Assembly (NCBI GenBank): GCA_023433515.1 | Contig: JAEZCN010000091.1 | Coordinates: forward strand, 1-34,064 | Length of the DNA: 34,064 nucleotides | Reading direction: 5' to 3' | From: Pseudomonadota bacterium | Lineage (GTDB): Bacteria; Pseudomonadota; Gammaproteobacteria; Steroidobacterales; Steroidobacteraceae | Shown: one piece after another, positions 27,381 through 34,064 of the stretch | Numbering within the stretch: the stretch's first letter is position 1 | Layout: every line of letters starts with the position of its first letter | Translations under genes and position numbers: made by a program | The notes under the pieces: model-generated | What the model was told of the DNA's origin: nothing | The model's database searches: none | The model's input: the letters and a program-made list of their open reading frames with translations, nothing else

Positions 27381-27524
27381 ATGGGGACATTCCTCGTTTC
27401 CTAGCAAAAGGGGTCAGACCTGAGTCGGGGTTGCCGGCACACAGCGATGCGCTTGGCCCCATCGCGTTCGCCGCATCGATTCCAGGACTGTCCCCGTTTG
27501 CTATGAATCGAGGAATGTCCCCAT
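27381..27524. repeat. Palindromic intergenic element with nested inverted repeats (REP/MITE-like)
   Basis: The outermost 16 bases (27381-27396 and 27509-27524) are perfect inverted repeats, ATGGGGACATTCCTCG and its complement. The pairing continues inward with a few mismatches for about 45 bases per arm, including a CTAGCAAAAGGGGTCAG-like block. A second inner inverted repeat (CGATGCG at 27445, CGCATCG at 27472) sits near the tip. The element fills the gap between the LacI stop and the converging MFS stop exactly. It has no coding capacity. Such GGGGACATTCC and GGGGTCAGACC blocks look like the dispersed palindromes mobilised by Y1-type transposases; that link is recollection, not tested here. 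Confidence 0.78.
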
Positions 27525-29005
27525 TACTTCACGCGCAGCGCCAACACACCGGCCAGTAGAAAGCTCCCCGCGCCAAGACCGAGCGCGTGCACGGGCTCGC
27601 CGCCCAGCAGCTTCGTGAGGATCGCGCCGAGCACGCTCGCAGCCACGAGCTGCGGAATCACAATGAAAAAATTGAAGATGCCCATGTAGGTGCCCATCTT
27701 GCGCGACGGCACGCTGCCGGCGAGCAGCGCGTACGGCAGCGACAGGATCGATGCCCACGCGAAACCCACGCCGACCATCGAGATGAGCAGCAGATCGGGA
27801 TCGCGGATGAAGAGAAACGACGCGAGCCCCAGCGCACCCAGGGTCAGGTTGACGAGGTGGCTGACCTGCAGGCCCAGCCGCTTCACCATGACCGGAATCG
27901 CGATGGCCGCGAGCGCCGCGAAACCATTGTAGGCGCCGAACAGCACGCCCACCCAGTTCGCGCCGTCGTTGTACGCCGGGCCGGTGGTATCCGTCGCGCC
28001 GAAATGCGTGCGCGTCACCGCCGCGGTCGTATATATCCACATCGAGAACAGCGCGAGCCAGGAGAAGAACTGCACGGGCACGAGTTGTCGCATGGTCGCG
28101 GGCATGCCGTGGATGTCGTCCATCACCGTACCGAACAGTCCGCTGCCGCGTATGTGCGCGTGCACCAGCACCGCCGCGCCCCACGCCGTGAAACCCGCGC
28201 CCAGTAGATAGAGCTGCTGGTCGAGCCCGAAATACCACACGAGGAGCAGCCCGAGGACACCGCCGCCCAGCCACGCGAGTCCGCGCGGCGACGCACCCGC
28301 CGAGGCGCCTGGCTCGACCGCCTCCGACGCCGGCGTCGCATCCGCGAACGCATGCAATTCCGCCGGCGGATATTCACGCGACCCGAGCACGGTCCAGAGG
28401 ATCGCCCCCACCATCACCACCGCGCCGATGTCGAACGACAGTCTCACCGATTCCGGAATCGCCGACTCGCCGGTGCCCACGTTGCTCACGCCGGCGTGCG
28501 ACAGGATCCACGGCAGCATGCTCGCGACCACCGCGCCGACGCCGATGAAAAACGTCTGCATCGCGTAGCCCGCGGGCCGCTGACGCTGCGGAAGCTGATC
28601 ACCGACGAAGGCGCGGAACGGCTCCATCGCGATGTTGATGCTCGCGTCCAGCACCCACAGCAGACCCGCCGCCACCCACAACGTGGGCGAACGCGGCATG
28701 AACACGAGGGCGGCGGATGCGAGCAGCGCTCCCGCGAGAAAGTACGGCCGACGCCGCCCGAGCCGATTCCACGTGCGGTCCGAGTAATAGCCGACGATCG
28801 GCTGGACGATCAATCCGGTGAGCGGCGCCGCCACCCACAGGATCGGAATCGTGTCCATGTCGGCGCCGAGCGTCTGGAAGATACGGCTCACGTTCGCGTT
28901 CTGCAGCCCGAACCCGAACTGGATGCCGAGGAATCCGAAACACATGTTCCAGATCTGCCAGAACGAGAGCTCCGGCCGGGCGCGAGCGGTGGTGGCGACG
29001 TCCAC
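27524..29005 (-). CDS. MFS/GPH-type sugar transporter (MalY/SLC45-like, probable maltose uptake)
   Basis: A 493-residue inner-membrane permease with about twelve hydrophobic segments. The loop GYYSDRTWNRLGRRRPYF after the second segment is the MFS signature in the form found in SLC45/sucrose-maltose carriers, and WNMCFGFLGIQFGFGLQNAN at the N-terminus is typical of these. It is last in the GH13-GH97-MFS operon. The GH97 stop TAG is followed directly by TTG and GTG; I chose the GTG at 29005, and TTG at 29008 would add one residue. By position and type it corresponds to the Caulobacter inner-membrane maltose transporter MalY, moving the sugar released in the periplasm to the cytoplasmic glucosidase. 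Confidence 0.92.
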   Translation of the reverse strand: MDVATTARARPELSFWQIWNMCFGFLGIQFGFGLQNANVSRIFQTLGADMDTIPILWVAAPLTGLIVQPIVGYYSDRTWNRLGRRRPYFLAGALLASAALVFMPRSPTLWVAAGLLWVLDASINIAMEPFRAFVGDQLPQRQRPAGYAMQTFFIGVGAVVASMLPWILSHAGVSNVGTGESAIPESVRLSFDIGAVVMVGAILWTVLGSREYPPAELHAFADATPASEAVEPGASAGASPRGLAWLGGGVLGLLLVWYFGLDQQLYLLGAGFTAWGAAVLVHAHIRGSGLFGTVMDDIHGMPATMRQLVPVQFFSWLALFSMWIYTTAAVTRTHFGATDTTGPAYNDGANWVGVLFGAYNGFAALAAIAIPVMVKRLGLQVSHLVNLTLGALGLASFLFIRDPDLLLISMVGVGFAWASILSLPYALLAGSVPSRKMGTYMGIFNFFIVIPQLVAASVLGAILTKLLGGEPVHALGLGAGSFLLAGVLALRVK

Positions 29006-29008
29006 CAA

Positions 29009-31111
29009 CTACTCCACGTCGTACTCGGGTTGCGGCTTCGGCTTGAGCTTGGGCTTGACCGGGCGCGGCGTCGCCTTCCCGCTCCCCGCCGCCTTGATCG
29101 CGATCGCCGTGCCGCCGCCCGGCGCAAGCTTCAACGTCAGCGTGTCGTACCGCGACACGGGCCGGGTCGCGATGTCGATCGCGTGCCCATCGGCATCGTA
29201 TCCCGCGCCCTTGCCGTCCTGGTAGATAGTCGCGGTGTACTTGCGGTTCGCGTCGAGGAAGTCGAGGCTCACGCTCAGCGTCCGCGCGTTCTCGTCCGTG
29301 ATCGAACCGAGATACCAGTCGTCACTGTTGCGATCCTTGCGCGCGATCGTCGCGTAGTCGCCCACCTCGCCGTTCAGCACGCGCGTGTCGCTCCAGTCGA
29401 CCGGCACGTCGCGAATGAACTTGAACGACTTCGGATACTTCGCGTAGTTCTCCGGCAGGTCCGCCGCCATCTGGATGGGGCTGTAGATGGTCACGTACAA
29501 CGCGAGCTGGCGCGCCTCGGTAGTCGGAATGCGGCTGCCGTTCGCGCCGGTCAGGCTCAGTATTCCCGGCGTGTAGTCCATCGGTCCCGCGAGCATGCGC
29601 GTGAAGACCAGGTTCACCTCGTGCTCGGGCGGATTCTTCGGATGACCCCAGGCGTTGTACTCCATGCCTCGCTGACCCTCGCGCGCGACCCAATTCGGGT
29701 ACGTGCGGCGCAGGCCCGTGTCCTTGATGGGCTCGTGCGGATTCACCGCGATGCGCCGCTTCGCGGCTTCCGTGACGACCTTCAGGTGATGGCGCGACTG
29801 CACCTGTCCGTCATGCCATTCGAAGCGGATCTTCCCGTTCTCGTCGAACGCCTGCACGCCGCCCGCGTCGGCGACGTATCCCGTCTTGACCGAATCGATG
29901 CCGAGCCGCTGGTATAGGTCCAACGCCGGCCCCAGTTGCCGCTCGTAGTTGGCGATGTTGCCGGAGGTTTCGTGATGGCCGATCAGCCGCACGCCTTTCT
30001 TCTTTCCGTAGGCCGCGAGCGCCTCGATGTCGAAATCCGGATACGCCTCGGTGAAACTGAAATCGTCGCCGGTCGCGAACCAGTCGCCATCCCAGCCCTT
30101 GTTCCAGCCCTCGACGAGCACGCCCCGGAAGCCGTTCTTCGCCGCGAAGTCGATGTATTGGCGCGTGTGCGCGGTCGTCGCGCCGTGTTTCGGTCCCGAC
30201 GCCCAGGTCATCGTTCCAAGGTGCATGCCCCACCAGATGCCGACGTACTTGTAAGGCTTCACCCAGGAGACGTCGCCGAGCTTGTTGGGCTCGTTGAGAT
30301 TCAGGATCAGGTCGGACATGTACAGGCCCGGCGCATCCTTCGCGATCTGCAGCGTGCGCCACGGCGTGGTGAACGGCGCCTGGCGCCGCACCTTCGGGCC
30401 GCTGGACGACGGCGACAACACGGTCTTGAGGCGTTGACCCTCGACGCGACGCAGCCACATGCCGGCGTAGTCCACCAGCGCGGCTTCGTGGATCGCGATG
30501 TGCGTGCCGCCCGCGAGCTTCAGCGTGACCGGCGTGTGCGCCTGCGCCAGTTCCGCGATCGGCGTGCGGTTGTAGAGATATTCGTAGCGGTTCCATTCGC
30601 CGGCGGGCGTCCACCACGCGGTGCCCGGCTCGGCGATCGCGAACTCGGTCAGCTCCTCGACGATGTTCACCTGCCCGAGCGCGGCGGGGAATTCGTAGCG
30701 GAATCCCACGCCGTCGTCGAACAGCCGGAACACGACGCCGAGCTCGCGGCGCGCGCCGTTCCTTTCGCGCAGCGTCAGCTTCAGCTCGTTGTAGTGATTG
30801 CGCGAGCGGCTGCGTTCACCCCAGGGCTGTTCCCAGGTTTCGTCGAACGTCGAACGCTTCGTGTCCGAGATTTCGAAGTTGCGCTCGAGCTTGTGCTGGT
30901 CCGCGAGGATGAAGCCGAGCCGCGACCAGTCGACGACCAGCGCATCCTGGCGCCGGATCGAATACTCCGGCCGCCCCTCCTCGTTCATGCGCACGCTCAC
31001 GGCGAGCACGCCGCCCGGCGATTTCGCCTCGACGCTGCGCTCCGCCGGCGCCTGCGCCGCGCAAGTCCATGCCGCGGCCAGGCCCGCCAGTGTCAGCCAG
31101 AAATTCCTCAC
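29009..31111 (-). CDS. GH97 alpha-glucosidase (SusB-like), periplasmic
   Basis: A 700-residue family 97 glycoside hydrolase with a signal peptide (about 1-20, AAWTCAAQA). The three glutamates of inverting GH97 enzymes can be placed: E381 in GHHETSGN, E460 in NPHEPI and E484 in GMEYNAW, corresponding to E439, E508 and E532 of SusB. This predicts an inverting alpha-glucosidase acting on maltooligosaccharide non-reducing ends. The C-terminal domain ends with a Lys/Pro-rich tail (KPKLKPKPQPEY). The GTG at 31111 overlaps the stop of the upstream amylase gene (GTGA) and puts the signal peptide at the N-terminus; an ATG at 31129 would add six residues. Confidence 0.93.
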   Translation of the reverse strand: MRNFWLTLAGLAAAWTCAAQAPAERSVEAKSPGGVLAVSVRMNEEGRPEYSIRRQDALVVDWSRLGFILADQHKLERNFEISDTKRSTFDETWEQPWGERSRSRNHYNELKLTLRERNGARRELGVVFRLFDDGVGFRYEFPAALGQVNIVEELTEFAIAEPGTAWWTPAGEWNRYEYLYNRTPIAELAQAHTPVTLKLAGGTHIAIHEAALVDYAGMWLRRVEGQRLKTVLSPSSSGPKVRRQAPFTTPWRTLQIAKDAPGLYMSDLILNLNEPNKLGDVSWVKPYKYVGIWWGMHLGTMTWASGPKHGATTAHTRQYIDFAAKNGFRGVLVEGWNKGWDGDWFATGDDFSFTEAYPDFDIEALAAYGKKKGVRLIGHHETSGNIANYERQLGPALDLYQRLGIDSVKTGYVADAGGVQAFDENGKIRFEWHDGQVQSRHHLKVVTEAAKRRIAVNPHEPIKDTGLRRTYPNWVAREGQRGMEYNAWGHPKNPPEHEVNLVFTRMLAGPMDYTPGILSLTGANGSRIPTTEARQLALYVTIYSPIQMAADLPENYAKYPKSFKFIRDVPVDWSDTRVLNGEVGDYATIARKDRNSDDWYLGSITDENARTLSVSLDFLDANRKYTATIYQDGKGAGYDADGHAIDIATRPVSRYDTLTLKLAPGGGTAIAIKAAGSGKATPRPVKPKLKPKPQPEYDVE

Positions 31112-32907
31112 GGCGTGTCTCCCGTGCATGCGATGTATCCGAGCGCCGGGATCTCGACGCGCAAACTACCCGGCGCGGCCACCGACGACGCGCACTGGCC
31201 GACCAGCGATTTCACTTTCTTCATTCCGGTACCTACCTCCACCTGGGCGACGATGGGCGTCGTGGACGTGTTGAACGCGACGAGGATTTCGCGGCCCGCA
31301 TTGTCGAGCCGCGATGCCGCGAAAAGACCCGGTGTGCGCGACTGTGCGCGCACGACCTGCCGCCCTCGGCGCAGCGCCGCGTGCTGCTTGCGCAACGCCG
31401 CGAGCTTCGCGATCTGCTGGTACAGCGTATGCGTCGCGTCGAAATTCTCCACCGCCGTGGTCCGCGTCGATCCGAGCAGCTCCTGGTCGTTGTAGGTTGC
31501 GACCTGGCTCGCGAACAGCGTCTGGCGCGCATCCTGGTCGATGCCGTGCCCGATGAAACCTTGTTCATCACCGTAGTAGACGACGGGCACGCCGCGCAGC
31601 AGGAACATCATCGCGTTCGAGAGCTTCACGCGTGCGAGGACTTCCTCCGCACTCGCCTCGGGGCGCGCCTTGCGAACCAGATAGGCGAACCGACCGAAGT
31701 CGTGATTGCCCGTGAACGTCGGCAGTCGCAGCGCCGCGGGCACGCCGCCGTCGTAAAGCCCATCGTCGGCGTACAGCCGTCCCAGCACGTCGGTGCCCGC
31801 ATTCCCGGCGACCGTGAGATTCACCGCGCCCGCGAACCCGAAATCGAGCACCGACGGCAAACGGTCCACGCGCGTGTGGCGCGCGAGCTGCGCGACGTCG
31901 ACGCCCTCGGCCGCCACCTCGCCGAAGATGTGGAAGTTAGGCACACCCGACGCGCGGGCCCGCCGCAGCATGGCCGGCGAGAACGCCTGCCAGAACTCCG
32001 GGTTCACGTGGCGCGCCGTGTCGATGCGGAACCCGTCGAGATCGTATTTCGCGATCCAGTCGCCGAAGATTTCGATGAACCCCTGAACGACGCGCGGGTT
32101 CTCGGTGAACAGGTCGTCGAGTCCGACGAAGTCGCCCATGAGCGAGCTCTCGCCCCAGAAGTCGGAGTTCCCGCGATTGTGATAGTAGATCGGGTCGTTC
32201 AGCCACGCCGGCACCTTCACGTTCGCCTCGGCGGGCGGCACGAACGGCGTGTACGCGAAATTGATGTCCTTGAGCTTCGCGAAATTCTGCGCGTTGCGCA
32301 CATGATCGCCGAGGAATCCCTCGTTGATCGCCGGCCCCTCGGGTCCGCCCTTTCGCGAGTACGGAAACTCCCCGCGCGAGCGGTACGCGCAGGCGCTCAC
32401 CGGGCACTCGCGGTACTGGATCACGTCGGCCGTGTGGTTCGTGATGATGTCGAGATAGACCTTCATGCCGCGCGCATGCACGGCGTCGACGAACGCGCGC
32501 ATGTCGCGCTCCTCGCCGAAATGCGGATCGACACGAGTGAAGTCCGTGATCCAGTAGCCGTGGTAACCCGCGCTCTCCTGGCCCGGACCACCCTGCACCG
32601 GCTTGTTCTTGTAGATAGGCCCGAGCCAGATGGCGGTGGCGCCGAGACCCTGGATGTAGTCGAGGCGGGAGATCAGACCCTTGAGATCGCCACCGTGGTA
32701 GAAGCCTTTGTGCGTGGGATCGAAGCCCGTGACGAGCCGGTCACCGTCCAATCGGCCGCGATCGTTGGCGGGATCGCCGTTCTCGAAGCGATCGGGCAAT
32801 ACGAAGTAGACGATTTCGTCCTCGGGAAGACGGTCGCGGTATGCAGGGGTGGCGGAGATGGCAATGGAACAGGCGCCCAGCGCCAATGAAACGAGTAATC
32901 GTCGCAT
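31108..32907 (-). CDS. GH13 alpha-amylase/cyclomaltodextrinase-like enzyme, exported
   Basis: A 599-residue GH13 hydrolase with a signal peptide (cut near ISATPA, residue 22), so it works in the periplasm or outside. Barrel motifs: YFVLPDRFENGD at the first strand, DIITNH, nucleophile D296 (DGFRIDTARH), acid/base E330 (HIFGEV) and D403 (FTGNHDFGRF). It resembles the maltogenic and neopullulanase-like exported amylases of Bacteroidetes and proteobacterial starch loci. The ATG at 32907 follows GGGGGAG. It is first of the three-gene operon with GH97 and the MFS permease, with a LacI-type operator centred about 67 bases upstream. The product should be maltodextrins or maltose for GH97. Confidence 0.93.
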   Translation of the reverse strand: MRRLLVSLALGACSIAISATPAYRDRLPEDEIVYFVLPDRFENGDPANDRGRLDGDRLVTGFDPTHKGFYHGGDLKGLISRLDYIQGLGATAIWLGPIYKNKPVQGGPGQESAGYHGYWITDFTRVDPHFGEERDMRAFVDAVHARGMKVYLDIITNHTADVIQYRECPVSACAYRSRGEFPYSRKGGPEGPAINEGFLGDHVRNAQNFAKLKDINFAYTPFVPPAEANVKVPAWLNDPIYYHNRGNSDFWGESSLMGDFVGLDDLFTENPRVVQGFIEIFGDWIAKYDLDGFRIDTARHVNPEFWQAFSPAMLRRARASGVPNFHIFGEVAAEGVDVAQLARHTRVDRLPSVLDFGFAGAVNLTVAGNAGTDVLGRLYADDGLYDGGVPAALRLPTFTGNHDFGRFAYLVRKARPEASAEEVLARVKLSNAMMFLLRGVPVVYYGDEQGFIGHGIDQDARQTLFASQVATYNDQELLGSTRTTAVENFDATHTLYQQIAKLAALRKQHAALRRGRQVVRAQSRTPGLFAASRLDNAGREILVAFNTSTTPIVAQVEVGTGMKKVKSLVGQCASSVAAPGSLRVEIPALGYIACTGDTP

Positions 32908-32966
32908 CGCTCCCCCGATGATGTTCGTCGCGGCGACTCTACTGCAGCGCGGTCCCGCTGGGGCGC

Positions 32967-32980
32967 TGCATACGTATTCA
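32967..32980. promoter_or_regulatory. LacI-type operator upstream of the GH13/GH97/MFS operon
   Basis: TGCATACGTATTCA, 60-73 bases before the amylase start, identical to two copies in the receptor/glucosidase gap. On the gene's strand a TTGAAT hexamer overlaps the site and could be part of a -35 box. Confidence 0.78.
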
Positions 32981-32994
32981 ATTGGTGAGTCGCA

Positions 32995-33273
32995 TCAAGC
33001 CTTCCCGATCCCCTCGGTGCCGACCGTGGCCGAAGCAGCTCGGTCGCCTTTCGACTCGATATCGTGGTCCGTTTGCTCGTTGTCGTCGCGCAATACGGGA
33101 GACCAGATCACCACGTAAATCAATATGACCAGGGCATTCGCCCCCAGCAGCAGCCTGGCGGCGCGGCCAAAGAATCCGAGATCGAGGTAAAAGTTGGCGA
33201 CGTTGAAGACCATTGCAGCGAGGAGGACCAACGCCACGCCTCGATGCAGTAGGTCATTCTGCAGCTTGTTCAT
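32995..33273 (-). CDS. Small membrane protein of unknown function
   Basis: A 92-residue hypothetical protein with two hydrophobic segments (ALVLLAAMVFNVANFYL and LLLGANALVILIYVVIW) separated by a short loop (GFFGRAAR), and a charged, acidic C-terminal tail. It looks like a small two-helix inner-membrane protein. The ATG at 33273 is chosen; an ATG at 33303 would add ten residues. Either way the start lies inside the end of the upstream gene, so the two are probably translated together. I do not recognise a family. Confidence 0.65.
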   Translation of the reverse strand: MNKLQNDLLHRGVALVLLAAMVFNVANFYLDLGFFGRAARLLLGANALVILIYVVIWSPVLRDDNEQTDHDIESKGDRAASATVGTEGIGKA

Positions 33274-33694
33274 CGAGACGTGAGTCGAGAGCTTCCGCGC
33301 CATCGAGTCGGTAAAACTCGTTGAATGCCGTGGTGTAACGAGAATACGCGCTCATGAGCGGCCACGACGAACAATGATCCACGATCAGCTTGTCGTCTTC
33401 GCGATATACGAAGAGTACGTACGGCACTCCCCTCACCGTTCCAAGACCGCAAGCTGCCTCTGATGTCTGCGTCCAGACTACGATCCGTTCACGAGCCTCA
33501 CCCTTGAATGCCCTGATCGTCGAGAAGGCGAGTTTCTTTTTTCCAATCGAGATGGAGTTTCCATCCAGACGCGCGAGGACGACGAATTCGGCGTCATCGT
33601 GCATCCTGGCGATGTCGGGCCGCAGACAACTGCATGCGACGGCCTCATTGGCAAACAGCGCGCAGAGAGCCAGCGGAATCAGTTTCGTGAGCAT
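33254..33694 (-). CDS. Secreted TIMP/NTR-like protein of unknown function
   Basis: A 146-residue protein with a signal peptide ending AVA at residue 20, so the mature chain begins CSC. A C-x-C at the exact mature N-terminus, a later VVLARLDG strand, an AFKG turn (as in V-x-K-G segments of this fold), EAACGLG and DHCSSW give the cysteine pattern of TIMP-like/netrin-module proteins of bacteria. In eukaryotic TIMPs the N-terminal Cys chelates the target metal; whether that applies here is unknown. It overlaps the small membrane protein gene by 20 bases and follows the xylose isomerase terminator. Confidence 0.72.
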   Translation of the reverse strand: MLTKLIPLALCALFANEAVACSCLRPDIARMHDDAEFVVLARLDGNSISIGKKKLAFSTIRAFKGEARERIVVWTQTSEAACGLGTVRGVPYVLFVYREDDKLIVDHCSSWPLMSAYSRYTTAFNEFYRLDGAEALDSRLDEQAAE

Positions 33695-33725
33695 GAGTTC
33701 CAGCCTACACCCGGCTGACGAAAAC

Positions 33726-33759
33726 GAAAAAGCCCGCGCGAGTCGCCCCGCGCGGGCTT
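33726..33759 (-). terminator. Rho-independent terminator after xylA
   Basis: Read leftward, an 11-base perfect GC-rich stem (33759-33749 with 33740-33730, arm AAGCCCGCGCG) with an eight-base loop is followed by TTTTTCGTTTT. It lies 21 bases after the xylose isomerase stop. Confidence 0.92.
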
Positions 33760-33780
33760 CGTTCTTCTCTTCCGTTCCGA

Positions 33781-34064
33781 TTACACGAAGCGGTTGACCA
33801 GGTTCTCCAGATACTCCTGGCGACCCGACTGCGGCTTCGGGTTGATGTTGGCCGCGACCGCCGCGTCGGAGATCGACGCGAGCGTCGCATCCTTCGCATG
33901 GATCTTCTGGCCCGCTTCACCCGCCCACTTGGCGTAACGCTGCTCGACGAACTTGTCGATGCCGCCGTGCTCGATCAGCGCGGCCGCGGACTTGAGCGTG
34001 CGGGCCAGCAGGTCGAGACCGCCAACGTGGCCGTAGAACATGTCGGCCGGATCGATCGACTGAC
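33781..34064 (-). CDS. xylA: Xylose isomerase, C-terminal fragment
   Basis: The last 93 codons are in the window and the gene continues beyond the right edge. The visible sequence follows XylA closely: IDPADMFYGHVGGLDLLAR, then IDKFVEQRYAKW, and the ending SGRQEYLENLVNRFV, where E. coli has SGRQEQLENLVNHY. The enzyme interconverts D-xylose and D-xylulose in the cytoplasm. This part forms the C-terminal dimer-wrapping tail, not the active site, so catalytic residues cannot be checked. Its stop is followed by a strong terminator. Confidence 0.95.
   Translation of the reverse strand, partial: QSIDPADMFYGHVGGLDLLARTLKSAAALIEHGGIDKFVEQRYAKWAGEAGQKIHAKDATLASISDAAVAANINPKPQSGRQEYLENLVNRFV

Noticed and set aside
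27381..27524. Palindromic element as a CRISPR fragment or small RNA gene
   Set aside because: There is one inverted structure, not repeated direct units with spacers, and no promoter-like sequence is visible inside it.

Overview
The window comes from a GC-rich, Gram-negative proteobacterium. It has frequent GTG starts, a large TonB-dependent receptor, a PEP-CTERM protein, a sigma-54 -24/-12 promoter and a site matching the gammaproteobacterial CRP consensus. The gene mix resembles Xanthomonadales/Steroidobacteraceae-like gammaproteobacteria, with a sugar locus like that of Caulobacter. The taxonomic placement is inference. No rRNA, tRNA, CRISPR array, integrase or complete insertion sequence was seen.

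Region A (1-15421) holds aromatic and side-chain catabolism genes in several short divergent units. A leftward operon runs MarR regulator, fused enoyl-CoA hydratase/3-hydroxyacyl-CoA dehydrogenase, then an amidohydrolase cut by the window edge, with 4-base start/stop overlaps. It looks like a CoA-dependent beta-oxidative route for hydroxycinnamate-type side chains. Next come an AraC-type regulator, a decayed trypsin-like protease, an NAD(P) aldehyde dehydrogenase, a LigW-like (5-carboxyvanillate) decarboxylase, a ThDP-dependent decarboxylase-like enzyme with an AEC transporter, a nu-class glutathione transferase, a secreted SNase-like nuclease, a PQQ/heme c alcohol dehydrogenase, an SDR and a fused LigB-LigA extradiol dioxygenase of the gallate dioxygenase type. 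Together they suggest funnelling of lignin-type aromatics to ring cleavage.

Region B (15422-32980) is an alpha-glucan (maltodextrin/pullulan) utilisation locus: secreted pullulanase, TonB-dependent receptor with a flavin-dependent halogenase behind it, cytoplasmic GH13 alpha-glucosidase, LacI-type regulator, MFS sugar transporter, GH97 alpha-glucosidase and periplasmic GH13 amylase. The gene set parallels the Caulobacter mal locus. A near-identical 14-base operator (TGCATACGTATTCA or a close variant) lies before the pullulanase, the receptor, the GH13 glucosidase (two copies) and the GH13/GH97/MFS operon, and probably binds the LacI-type protein. A PEP-CTERM gene with its own CRP-like site and sigma-54 promoter sits inside this region. 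Two long palindromic elements (19824-19881 and 27381-27524) occupy convergent gene ends on either side of the receptor-to-regulator block.

Region C (32981-34064) has a small membrane protein, a secreted protein with a TIMP-like CxC mature N-terminus, a strong terminator, and the C-terminal part of xylose isomerase.
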